Source: Ornithinibacillus salinisoli
GTDB lineage: Bacteria > Bacillota > Bacilli > Bacillales > Amphibacillaceae
Reading direction: 5' to 3' (one strand)
DNA length: 64,000 nucleotides
Assembly (NCBI RefSeq): GCF_042682545.1
Contig: NZ_JBHUHQ010000015.1
Shown: piece after piece, positions 35,601 to 44,100 of the stretch
Layout of the letters: each line of letters starts with the position of its first letter
Numbering within the stretch: the stretch's first letter is position 1
Position numbers and translations under genes: made by a program
Notes under the pieces: model-generated
Told to the model about the DNA's origin: nothing
The model's database searches: none
Seen by the model: the letters and a program-made list of their open reading frames with translations, nothing else

Positions 35601-38600
35601 TGGTGTTATTGTAGATACGGATGGATCTCGATACCTATCTGTGACAGATTATTTAACTGAACGAGGATATATTGTTGAAGACTTATTCTTTACTGACCTT
35701 GAAAGAGTAAGCGATATGGATTTAATCTTTGTCAATTCTGATTATGATAACAATCTAATTCCAGAAGAAGATGTATTTGTAGCATTTACGCAAGAATTAG
35801 ATCGAACAGAAACGCCAGTGATTTGGACAGGTAGTAGTGGTCCAAGAGGTGGGATTCGATTCCTTGTTGATTACTTCGGTGATCCGGAAATAGAATATGC
35901 TGGTAGTAATCCATCATCTAATCGGACAATGACAGCTACTTTAGCAGAAGATCATCCAATTTTGGAAGGAGTAGAATTCGATGATAATGGTGAATTCACC
36001 TTTGAAAATGGTTATTATTACGGATTTGATGGATACACCGGTACAACACTCGCAACAGTAGCTAATGAAAACCAAGGAGATTTAGGTTCCTTTGTTGCTG
36101 TAGGTGGGCGTACATTGAACAGTGTCGAAGTACTTCTATCTACAATGACCTTTGGTTACGGTTTTACAAATGATTACTTTGACAAGGATCGTGAGAGAAT
36201 TATTAACAATGCAATTACCTTTGCTTTGGACAATAAAGAACCTCTCGTCGGAGAAGTGCATGGAACTGTTACCAATAATCTAGAAAATGAAGTATTTGCA
36301 ACGGTAACAGTTGAAGAAACAGGGTATACAATTGATACAGAACAAGATGGATCATTCTTCCTTGGTTTAGAGGATGGATCGTATACGTTAACTTTTGATG
36401 CTTTTGGACATGAGACAGAAAGCTTTGACATTACTGTAATACAAGGTGAAGTACTAGAACAAACCTTTACACTAACTGCAGACAACTCAGGTTCTATTGT
36501 AGGTCAAGTTAAAGCGGAAGATACTGGTGATGTCCTGGAAGATGCTAAAGTACAATTAGTAGGAACACCACTACAAGCTACAACAGATGAAGATGGAAAC
36601 TATGAAATCAATGCTCCAGCTGGTGAATACCAGGTGCGTGTTACAGCAAATGGATACACACCACAAGTAGTAACAGCTGATGTTGTTCATAATGAACAAC
36701 TGACATTAAATTTTGATCTATCTATATCTGAAAAAATAGCTTTTGTGTCAACTTCTTTAAATGAAGATAGAGCAATTCCATTCTTAGAAGAACAAGGGTA
36801 TGAGGCTGACTTCTGGTTGAATTCAGAAATTGATCAATTAATGGATCAAATGGATGAATATGCGTTGATCATTTATAATGATCGACATACATCAAGTACG
36901 CCGGAAGAAAAATTCAAAGAATTTATTGACATGGCAGATGAATATGGCATAAGCATGATTTTCCCTGGTCAGTGGAATAATGGAACAATTCGTTATTTGT
37001 CTGATTTCTATGGTGACCCAGAAACAGATACTAGTGACTTTGTGGATAACTATATTGATTTTACTGTTCTTGAGGAACATCCAATATTTGAAGGGTTTGA
37101 AATTGGAGAACAAATAAAAGTTGCGGAACGAGATGGATCCACGCAACAATATTATTCCTTTGAAAATTATAGCGGAACAACGATAGCTGATGTAACTCAC
37201 TATGACGAAGGTCGACTCGGAAGTGGGGTTGCCTATGACTTCAGAACTTCTAGTAGTGTGCATGTTCTATTAGGTAGCTTGCATATTGGAAGCTATGGTT
37301 ATCCTGACGATCGATGGACTGAAGATGCCAAACAAATCTATATTAACGCGATTGACTGGGCCATTTCAGCTAGCCTAGGTGAAGTAAATGGCACAGTCAA
37401 GGATGTGGATGGGGAACCAATTGCAGGTGCAACAGTATCTATTGATGAACAAGGCCTATCAACGAAAACAAATAGTAATGGTGAATACACGTTAGGTGTT
37501 GGAATTGGTGAACACGAAGTAGAAGTTCAAGCAAAAGGCTACACCCCAGCATCCGAGGTAATAGAGATTGAAGATCTTGGACATGTAGTAGAATTGAACT
37601 TCGAATTAGAAAAAACTGACCGAATGAGTCTTTCCGGTCAAATTTCAGATATTGATGGAAACGGGCTTGAAGAAGTACAGATTACCCTGACTGAGATGGA
37701 TGGAAATGAAGAAAGAGTGCAGACAACTAATGTTGATGGCTACTATCAATTTGATGTGCTATTAGCTGGCGAATATGAGCTATTAGTAGAAGCAAATGGA
37801 TACCAGTCTATAACAGAGACATTAACGATTTCAGAAGGGGAAGATGTAGAACGCAACTATACACTAAGTGAATTTAATATCGCTGTTGTTGGTGATGTGA
37901 AAGGAAGCCTAGAAAGCTTCTTTGAAGAAAATGATTTTCCTGCTCAGAATCGTGATTGGAATATTGTTAACGATGTATACAATTACCGGGTGATTATTGT
38001 TAACTCGAATGATGGTACAGTAGAGCAGTTAAACGAGTTGATTGAAAAAGCGGATGAATATGAGACAAGCTTAATCTTTGTCGACACTTGGGGTGTAGAT
38101 GGGTCGATCAAATTATTGGAAGAAGTTTTTGGAAGTCCTACACTCGCGAACCAAGGCTATGACGAAGGAGCTGTATTCGTTGAACCTCAAGGTCAGCATG
38201 AACTATTCTCTGGTTTTGATGAGAATACGATCAACATTCATAGTGAGCAAAGTCCATACGCAACTTTTGAAAACTATGAAGGAATTACGCTAGCTAATCT
38301 AGTGGTTGATGATGAGGATAAAGGAGCGACAATTGCATACGATTTCCGAGGGCAAAATCATATGCATCTATTACTATCTTCTTTTGCTGTCAATAACATG
38401 ATTGGACCAAACCAAGGTTGGACGGAAGAAGGACAGCAATTGTTCTTACAGGCTGTAGAATGGGCAAGAGATGGTTCACAGGATCTTCCAAACATTCCTG
38501 AATGGACAGTGGAAGGTGACTTGATCACAAATGGAGACGTTGAATTAACTGGTACAGCGGAATATCGAAGTACCGTTAACATAATCCATGATGGTGAGGT

Positions 38601-40197
38601 GTTGGCAACTGCTACACCAGATCGTAATAATAATTTTACGGTTCAGGTTACTGATCTAGAGGCTGGTATATATGACTTCACGCTTGAAGCAAATAACTAT
38701 GCTGGAACTACTTCTAGTCAAGAAGTGATCCAAGTAGTTGTTGATAGAGAAGCTCCAGTACTAGAAGTACTAGAGCCGACCGACCAATTCGTTACTGGTA
38801 ATGAAGTTGTCGACGTAGTGGGTTCTGTTACAGATGAACACTTGAATAAAGTAATGGTTAACGAAGAAGAAGTTGAAGTTCAAGATGGTAATTTCTCTAC
38901 AAGAATTATTCTTGAAGCAGGTACAAACATAGTAGAAATTACTGCTATTGACCTTGCTGAAAACGAAACAGTAGTGGAACGACAAGTAACTGTAAGTCTT
39001 GATGCGCCTGTTATTGATGAACTGCAACCAGCAGCTGATCAGTCTGTGAAACCAGGTGATCAAGTTACTATTAGCTTTATGAGTGAGGCTGAAGGTGGAG
39101 AAGCTAGCTTTTCTATTAAAGTACCAGGGCTTTCTTCGACACAATCAACAACTAATAATGAAATGGAAGAAGTGGAACCAGGATTTTATCAAGGTACTTG
39201 GAATGTCCCAACAGATATGGACCTTCAAGGGGCAGTAATCGAAGTCGAGTTGACAGATCAAGCTGGAAATACAACGAGACAGGAAGCTCCAGGTAAGTTA
39301 TATATTTCTTCCGATCAGCTCGATCGTATCTTTGGAGAGAAGAGATATGATACAGCTATCGAGATTAGTAAAGAAGGTTGGGAGTCTTCCGATGTTGTTG
39401 TCTTAGCACAAGGTAATGATTTTGCGGATGCCCTAGCAGGTGTACCATTAGCACATCAGCTAGATGCACCAATTCTATTAACGAAAAGTGCAGACCTAAA
39501 CGAGGAAACGTTTAGGGAAATAGAGCGATTGGAAGCAAGGGAAGTTATTGTATTAGGTGGAACTACAGCTATTCATGAATCCGTTGTAACGGAACTGGAA
39601 GAAGCGGGACTTGATGTCCGTCGAATTGCTGGAGAAAAACGATATGAAACAGCAGCACTAATCGCTGAGGAAGTGGCACCAGACGGAGCAGAGCAAGTAG
39701 TGATAACGAATGGACGGAACTTCCCAGATGCATTATCCATCGGATCTCACGCTGCTGAAGTTGGAATGCCAATTCTACTAACAAAAACGGATGAATTACC
39801 GACTGCAACGGAGGAAGCTCTTGCAAATCTTGGTGTTGCAGAGACACTTGTTGTTGGTGGTCCAGATGTTATTTCAGAAGAATTACTAACGGATCTTCCG
39901 CAAGCGGAAAGACTAGCTGGAGAAAACCGTTATGAAACGAATGTAGCGGTACATGAACATTTTGGAGTGGGAAGTAGACATCTATACGTATCAACTGGAA
40001 GAAACTATGCCGATGCCTTAACAGGCGCAGTTCTTGCAGCTAAGAATGATAGTGCGATTATTCTAGTAGGGAATAAAGTTCCAGATGGCGTTAGCGAATT
40101 AATAGAAGGAAATGACATACAGCGATTAACTATTTTCGGTGGAGAAGAAGCAGTTAGTATGGATGTAGCTAGTGAGTTAGAAGCGTTATTGCCGTAA
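29671..40197 (+). CDS. Giant secreted S8 protease with PQQ-like propeller, five ThuA-like modules and CWB2 repeats
   Basis: About 3508 residues. I prefer TTG 29671 because GGAGG (29658-29662) lies eight bases before it; the in-frame ATG 29656 overlaps that site. Order (numbered from TTG): basic signal peptide (1-34); I9-like propeptide (about 105-215); subtilisin domain with Asp258, His300, Ser475; two carboxypeptidase-regulatory domains; PQQ-like propeller (about 730-1060, WSYQTPGQVIFSSPVIAEGK); five copies of a Rossmann/ThuA-like domain starting near nt 33341, 34471, 35598, 36734 and 37876, period about 1130 nt, each followed by one or two carboxypeptidase-regulatory domains; Ig-like domains (38480-39300); three CWB2 repeats (IFGEKRYDTAIEISKEGW; IAGEKRYETAALIAEEV; LAGENRYETNVAVHEHFG). 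Each ThuA-like copy keeps a (W)G..GSIKYLSDYTGDP-type motif. It should be wall-bound; the substrate is unknown. Confidence 0.88.
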   Translation: MSRSRKKRFRKRISLFLIILLMTSMILPQYSSAQTSTPELSVEDEIKLEKKKENEVEKQLETGKSSNDSSTATISSLVDGLEFEEVQAAEEQEEFVMDGKVDTKIVNLLDESETANVIIRLKDKVDMDNLFSSLSDVNRKDDRTESVVNSLQRVADESQGNLVTQLESLEKDNKVSNIKQFWVFNGVTATISKGALDEIAQRDDVEKITLDVEIQAPEFKVENTKPRLPEWGLEKIFATKVWGEYDLQGEGVVVGIMDTGVQGDHEALRQNYRGRDGNHQYSWIDLSGHDYSEPTDGNGHGTHVAGTAVGGGEGEPVGVAPGAEWIAAKIFNDGGGTTASAIHEAFEWFLAPGGDPSMAPDVVNNSWGSADTYRTEFLEGVQAWVAAGIFPLFAAGNDGPGAGTIGSPASFPESFAIGATDRYDQIASFSSRGPVYWTNEDGEEEYHVKPEVSAPGHEIYSSLPDGGYGTLSGTSMATPHVAGAIALILDSNPDLSIDDVMNLLEGTARTEAHMGELPNDNFGHGIVNVYQAVTEAAYAGDVTGTLTDEEGNPIEGMVSVPKEDIHVAIGEDGVFDFKLREGLHEVEVTSFGYHTKTVTVEIVKGETKENNWSLEIAERYDVTGTVSFENDNPAAFAYVRVKDTPLNTFRTNADGEFTIPSIPEDEYTIVISGKGLKQVTETVVVNRNVQLNVKVEGITIEAEEDWTTSKNNNARNAVTDAEVDAENLIENWSYQTPGQVIFSSPVIAEGKVVFTTDRGNIVVLDQHTGEEIWTIGTGNTNRSTPTVVDGVVYVAGGGDYSIHAIELETGMKKWTAEVDYPAVYEAPIYHDGVLYISSYMDENAKTIALDAETGNQIWEQEIGDGAFFGAVLGSDSLYVGTYDSKTLSSLALEDGSINWQVTLESEGFPANPVFKDGVIYASTSNFDNESGTLRAFDSETGEELWSASGIGNSEAGSPIVFDDLVIVTSAVHPIIKAFNKEDGDLVWEVENGSTIVNTGAVSGNGQLFVTDLASKLNVYDVYAGEKLYTYNLRDVSTAGVALTDGQVVTADYSEVTSFNSPGTVVGNIVDTNGNPVQARVEIMETGEFVEADTDGNYSLQTRPGNYTLKVMAYGYKQIVEEVNVISGYEIAKDYELEIADAGSLTGQIVDEGTGDPLEGVTVTVENTPLDTPTGANGSFYFDEVFEGTYEVTLALPGYVADTITVTIEAGEETELTQSLSKVEVAVLHDMDGQIVRFLNNNQISAEEHDWEIIDNIGNFEVVYLNGAYTSDGPKPTEEQILDIIAAAKEHDVSLVFADTWGPSYGSIKYLSDYTGDPAQEGSDTSSINNVILQVDEEHPILDGIDSGVTYTTLTNGYAAWFNQYSGRNLASVGPSDEGIQGTGVAYKGVTEESAHLLLSTHAASPWVSPFDGWTSVQQQIFLNGIDYLLEDAQFGTVSGVVTDDEGNPLEGVTVQAVDTGVTATTSEDGTYELLHDEGSYAVSFTKSGFASYEDTVEFTKGQPVEQNVEMSVSNSGTISGQITNRVTGQQVPYVEIDLYDQEGNLVAEEVSTTSGAYEITGLDEATYTMEIVLRDYVTYSETLQVGAEPISLNIELYPEPRVATVGDYSFGSVRDVLSEVGIEAEEYDLAGAMEELPNLDVVFFNEQSTLSVTKEQLEEFIALADEHEVSVIYGDTYWSGSGINHLVENFNDPETRTTHRDTSSSAGYLVEETNPIFGDAEADEFVEILTPSASSVGSFEGYTGYTLADITHGGNEDTHGTGVAYKPRTAGSMELLMSGHGTSFTHGTDDYTAKGNEILLNAILWAAFIEYNVVEGYVTDEEGNPLDAEVKVIGEIEQEATTDPETGYFNIGSLDGDYELEVNSFGYQTHTEIVTVDENLEALTIEMVVDQNVGSIAGTFIDEDTLEGIEDAHINVVDQPREAITNVSGDFVVERLMPGTYTIVVEKDGYVLQEFDVDVKAGEETTIERTMKPSPTVGVIVDTDGSRYLSVTDYLTERGYIVEDLFFTDLERVSDMDLIFVNSDYDNNLIPEEDVFVAFTQELDRTETPVIWTGSSGPRGGIRFLVDYFGDPEIEYAGSNPSSNRTMTATLAEDHPILEGVEFDDNGEFTFENGYYYGFDGYTGTTLATVANENQGDLGSFVAVGGRTLNSVEVLLSTMTFGYGFTNDYFDKDRERIINNAITFALDNKEPLVGEVHGTVTNNLENEVFATVTVEETGYTIDTEQDGSFFLGLEDGSYTLTFDAFGHETESFDITVIQGEVLEQTFTLTADNSGSIVGQVKAEDTGDVLEDAKVQLVGTPLQATTDEDGNYEINAPAGEYQVRVTANGYTPQVVTADVVHNEQLTLNFDLSISEKIAFVSTSLNEDRAIPFLEEQGYEADFWLNSEIDQLMDQMDEYALIIYNDRHTSSTPEEKFKEFIDMADEYGISMIFPGQWNNGTIRYLSDFYGDPETDTSDFVDNYIDFTVLEEHPIFEGFEIGEQIKVAERDGSTQQYYSFENYSGTTIADVTHYDEGRLGSGVAYDFRTSSSVHVLLGSLHIGSYGYPDDRWTEDAKQIYINAIDWAISASLGEVNGTVKDVDGEPIAGATVSIDEQGLSTKTNSNGEYTLGVGIGEHEVEVQAKGYTPASEVIEIEDLGHVVELNFELEKTDRMSLSGQISDIDGNGLEEVQITLTEMDGNEERVQTTNVDGYYQFDVLLAGEYELLVEANGYQSITETLTISEGEDVERNYTLSEFNIAVVGDVKGSLESFFEENDFPAQNRDWNIVNDVYNYRVIIVNSNDGTVEQLNELIEKADEYETSLIFVDTWGVDGSIKLLEEVFGSPTLANQGYDEGAVFVEPQGQHELFSGFDENTINIHSEQSPYATFENYEGITLANLVVDDEDKGATIAYDFRGQNHMHLLLSSFAVNNMIGPNQGWTEEGQQLFLQAVEWARDGSQDLPNIPEWTVEGDLITNGDVELTGTAEYRSTVNIIHDGEVLATATPDRNNNFTVQVTDLEAGIYDFTLEANNYAGTTSSQEVIQVVVDREAPVLEVLEPTDQFVTGNEVVDVVGSVTDEHLNKVMVNEEEVEVQDGNFSTRIILEAGTNIVEITAIDLAENETVVERQVTVSLDAPVIDELQPAADQSVKPGDQVTISFMSEAEGGEASFSIKVPGLSSTQSTTNNEMEEVEPGFYQGTWNVPTDMDLQGAVIEVELTDQAGNTTRQEAPGKLYISSDQLDRIFGEKRYDTAIEISKEGWESSDVVVLAQGNDFADALAGVPLAHQLDAPILLTKSADLNEETFREIERLEAREVIVLGGTTAIHESVVTELEEAGLDVRRIAGEKRYETAALIAEEVAPDGAEQVVITNGRNFPDALSIGSHAAEVGMPILLTKTDELPTATEEALANLGVAETLVVGGPDVISEELLTDLPQAERLAGENRYETNVAVHEHFGVGSRHLYVSTGRNYADALTGAVLAAKNDSAIILVGNKVPDGVSELIEGNDIQRLTIFGGEEAVSMDVASELEALLP

Positions 40198-40236
40198 AAG
40201 TAATTTTAGAGGCTGTTCTATAAGTATTCTATATGG

Positions 40237-40276
40237 AATCCCGTATCATTTTTAAAGTGATACGGGATTATTTTTA
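40237..40276 (+). terminator. Rho-independent terminator after the giant protease
   Basis: AATCCCGTATCA (40237-40248) pairs perfectly with TGATACGGGATT (40258-40269), then ATTTTTAT. Confidence 0.9.
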
Positions 40277-40429
40277 TAAGCTTTTTTCTAAGAGTTAAGC
40301 AATGAATCTGTTAATGCAATAAAATAACTCAAATTTTGGAAGTTATTTTTTGCATATTAACTAGGAATTTTCAAAGTATTTAGCGAATTAATAATAAAGA
40401 TTTAATATTATATAAAGACGGGAAGTGAA

Positions 40430-40984
40430 GTGTTGACCAAAAAGATATTGGGCTTCGTTTTCATTTTACTTATGGTTGCTATAGCAGTCATTCTATTATT
40501 GCTCCAAGTGTTTACAGAAGGAAAGGACAATAATGCAGAAAGAGAAGAAATAGAAGAACAAGATGAGGAGGGGAAGCAATTGTTTAAAAGGAAAAAAACT
40601 GGTCAAAAGTTTAATCCAGAAATATCTACTAAGGATCATAGTCTAGATTTCTCGCTAACTGAAATAGAGAATTATAGTGAGGTAAAGACATTTAGTTATG
40701 TCGTAACAAATAAGGGAACAAAACCAGAAAAAATACTTTTTCCTACTAGTCAACGATATGAATATGAAATAAGTGGGGAAGGAAAAGGGATAATCTATAG
40801 ATTTTCTGATGGCAGAGCATTTATGCAAGTTTTGAAGGAAATAATTTTATCACCAGATGAAGAACTAGCATTTGAAATTACATTGCCAAAATTGGAACAG
40901 GGTGAATATAAGTTAGATATATTTTTAACAGCTAAAGGGATTGGTAACTCGCGGATTATTAAAAGATTCACAATAAATGAGTAA
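40430..40984 (+). CDS. Membrane-tethered BsuPI-type protease-inhibitor domain protein
   Basis: The 184-residue protein has one N-terminal membrane helix (ILGFVFILLMVAIAVILLLL, about 6-25), a charged linker and a C-terminal beta-sandwich (about 70-184) matching the BsuPI intracellular proteinase inhibitor domain: TFSYVVTNKGTKPEKILFPT, SQRYEYEI, YRFSDGRAFMQVLKEIILSP, LEQGEYKLDIFLTAKG. BsuPI inhibits the subtilisin-family protease ISP-1 in Bacillus. Here the domain would face outward, and the gene lies between two secreted subtilase genes. GTG 40430 and TTG 40433 are both possible starts after GGGAAG. The inhibitor role in this setting is an inference. Confidence 0.7.
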   Translation: MLTKKILGFVFILLMVAIAVILLLLQVFTEGKDNNAEREEIEEQDEEGKQLFKRKKTGQKFNPEISTKDHSLDFSLTEIENYSEVKTFSYVVTNKGTKPEKILFPTSQRYEYEISGEGKGIIYRFSDGRAFMQVLKEIILSPDEELAFEITLPKLEQGEYKLDIFLTAKGIGNSRIIKRFTINE

Positions 40985-41014
40985 ATATACCTGTTACTTT
41001 TTTAACAGAAATAA

Positions 41015-41052
41015 TTGACTATATAATATATTACAAATATAATATATTTGTA
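41015..41052 (+). promoter_or_regulatory. Sigma-A promoter with a palindrome over the -10 (third protease)
   Basis: TTGACT (41015-41020), 17-bp spacer, perfect TATAAT (41038-41043). A palindrome with 9-bp arms, TACAAATAT (41032-41040) and ATATTTGTA (41044-41052), covers the -10. A repressor bound there would block the promoter; the regulator is unknown. Confidence 0.65.
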
Positions 41053-41147
41053 CAATTTTTTGAAAAATAGAAAAAGGAAGAAGGTGATTTTAAAGTAGTC
41101 GGAAGTTTTATTTCAATAGTAAATAATTTATATGGGGAGGAAAGTAG

Positions 41148-44100
41148 ATGGTCAAAAAAAGTTTTGCGATCGTTATGGCGTTACTATTAGTATTATCTAA
41201 CATTACGATGGTTTCTGCTGCACCACAAAAAGTAGATCCACTAAACAGATCGAAAGAAGTGCAAACAAGGGATAAAATAACAAAAGAAGAATTAGACGAA
41301 TTATATGATGTAAAAGACAAAGTAAGAGTAATTGTTGAGGTGGAAGGAGAGCCTGCAATTACATATGCAACACAGCAGGGAAAAAAATTTAGTGAGTTAT
41401 CTGAGGGGAAGAAAGAAGAATTACATTCTGATGCCTTAGAATCACAAGGAAAAGTTCAAAATCTATTAAAAAGTGAGAAAGTAGATTTAGTACTTAAAGA
41501 AAACTTTACAACAGTATTCAATGGATTTAGTGGTGAAGTTGAATATGGAAAAGTAGCTAAAATTGAAAAACTAGATGGTGTTAAAAGAGTAACAATAAGT
41601 AATGAGTATGAACGTCCAGAAGTAACACCAGATATGAAATATAGTAAGGAACTAGTTGAGGCTCAAAGAACATGGGATGAGTACGGGTATGATGGTGAAG
41701 GAATGATCGTTGGAGTTATTGATACAGGTGTTGATCCAAGTCATAGGGACTTCGTACTAACAAATGAAGAAGAAGCAGCACTAACAGAAGGTTCTGTTGA
41801 ATCTCTAGCATCTGAAAATGGATTACCAGGTCAATACTATACTGCGAAGGTTCCATATGGATATAACTATATGGATGGAAATAGTGAAATTCGAGATCTT
41901 GGTCCTGGAGCATCCATGCACGGTATGCACGTATCTGGCACAGTAGGTGCAAATGGTGATGAAGAAAATGGTGGGCTTAAAGGGGTTGCTCCTGAGGCGC
42001 AAATACTGGCTCTAAAAGTATTTGGTAATGATCCAGAAATGGGATCTACATGGGGTGACATTTATATTAAAGCAATTGATGATGCAATCCTTTTAGGTGT
42101 AGATGTACTAAACATGAGTTTAGGATCAACGGCTGCATTTGTTAGTCCTGAAGATCCTGAACAACAAGCAGTTGCTAGAGCAGTTGAGAATGGCGTACTA
42201 ATGTCTATTTCAGCTGGTAACTCTGCACATTTAGGAAATGGATTCTATAATCCATACGCATCAAATCCTGATGTGGGAGTTGTAGGTGCCCCAAGCCTAT
42301 CTCACGATTCAATATCTGTTGCATCTATAGAGAATACTTACATGGATATGGATGCACTAAAATTTTCTTATGGTGAAGAAGAGGGGTTATTCACTTACAT
42401 GTCAGCAAGTGATGTTCATCCGAACGATGTAGGTGGAACGTATGAAATTGAATTTGTAGGTATTGGAGATGCAGAAGGTTTTGGTGATAAAGATTTAACA
42501 GGTAAATTTGCTTTTGCATTAAGAGGTAACGCATTTACTGATACTGCTTTCAATGCAATGGCAGCAAATGCAGCTGGAGTTATCGTATATAACCATTCTG
42601 ATGGTTGGGTAAACATGGCATCGGATCCAGCAATTAATATTCCTCAGTTATTCATGCAAAAAACTGATGGGGAAGAATTAAAAGCTGCTTTAGATGCAGG
42701 AGAAACAGTATCCATTTCATTTGAAGGTGATGTTGTAACAGCTGCTAATCCACTTGCAGATACAATGTCTGATTTCACTTCTTGGGGTGTAACACCGAAT
42801 CTTGATTTCAAACCGGAAATCACAGCACCAGGTGGAAATATCCTATCAACATTTAATGATGATCAATACGGTTCTATGAGTGGTACATCCATGGCTGCTC
42901 CACACGTAGCAGGTGGATCTGCACTTGTATTACAACGTGTTGATGATCAATTTGAACTTGAAGGTAAAGATCGTGTTCAAATGGCTAAAAATATTCTGAT
43001 GAATACTGCTGAACCAGTAATGGATAAAGGTACTATCAATGAAATGTTTGGTACAGAAAATCCATATTCACCGAGACGACAAGGTGCTGGTATCATGCAA
43101 CTTCACAAAGCTATTAGTACGCCTGTAGTAGTAACAGAAGCTAATAGTGGAGAAGCGAAAGTGGCACTAAAAGAAGTAAATGATCAAATTAGCTTTACTT
43201 TGGAAGCTACTAATTATAGTGATGAAGCTGTAACATATGATGTTGCTGCAAATGTACAAACTGATTTAGCGTTATTCGGTGTAATGGGGTATGCTGCTGA
43301 TGAATTAGAGGCTCAGGAACTTGCTGGTGCTAATGTAACGATTAATGGTGGGGATTCCACAGTTACCATTCCAGTTAATGGGACAGTATCGCTTGATGTG
43401 GAAATAGATTTATCAGAAGCAACAGTATATAGCGAAGACGCTGGAACAGACGTAGATCCTGATACAATCTTTGAAAATGGATACTTTGTTGAAGGTTATG
43501 TAACACTTTCGAATGAAGCGCAACCAGAATTATCTGTGCCATATGTAGGATTTAATGGTGATTGGAATGAGGCGCCAGTTATAGACGAATTAGCATATGA
43601 TGAATCGGTAACTGCTGATGGTGAATTCCTATCATTCTATGAACAAGGTGCAATGTTATTTGAAGGGGAAGACGGATACTACTATTTAGGTCATGATCCT
43701 TTCTCAGAAGGTGCTTATGGTAGATCCATTAATAAAATTGCAATTTCGCCAAATGGTGACGGTGTACAAGACGAAGCAATTCCACTCTTGTCATTCTTAC
43801 GAAATGCAAAATTAGTAGAATACAATGTATTAGATGAAGATAAAAATCCTTTACGTACGATTAAAACGGATACGAATGTTAGAAAGAACTACTATGATGG
43901 TGGATTAGGTTCACCATACTACCTAAATCCTGACTTTGAGTGGGATGGAACAGTCAAAAATCAAGTTGTAGAAGATGGCCAATATTTCTATGAAGTTTCA
44001 ACTACAATTGACTTCCCTGGTGCTGAAGCTCAATCTTTCCAAGTACCAGTACTAGTTGATACGGTTGCTCCAGTCTTAGAATCTGCTTCTGTAGATGGAG

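Noticed and set aside
29754..38582. Long antisense reading frames inside the giant protease gene (for example 29754-30296, 30692-31129, 32427-32762)
   Set aside because: They are mirror images of the biased codon use of the protease; they lack ribosome sites and protein-like composition.
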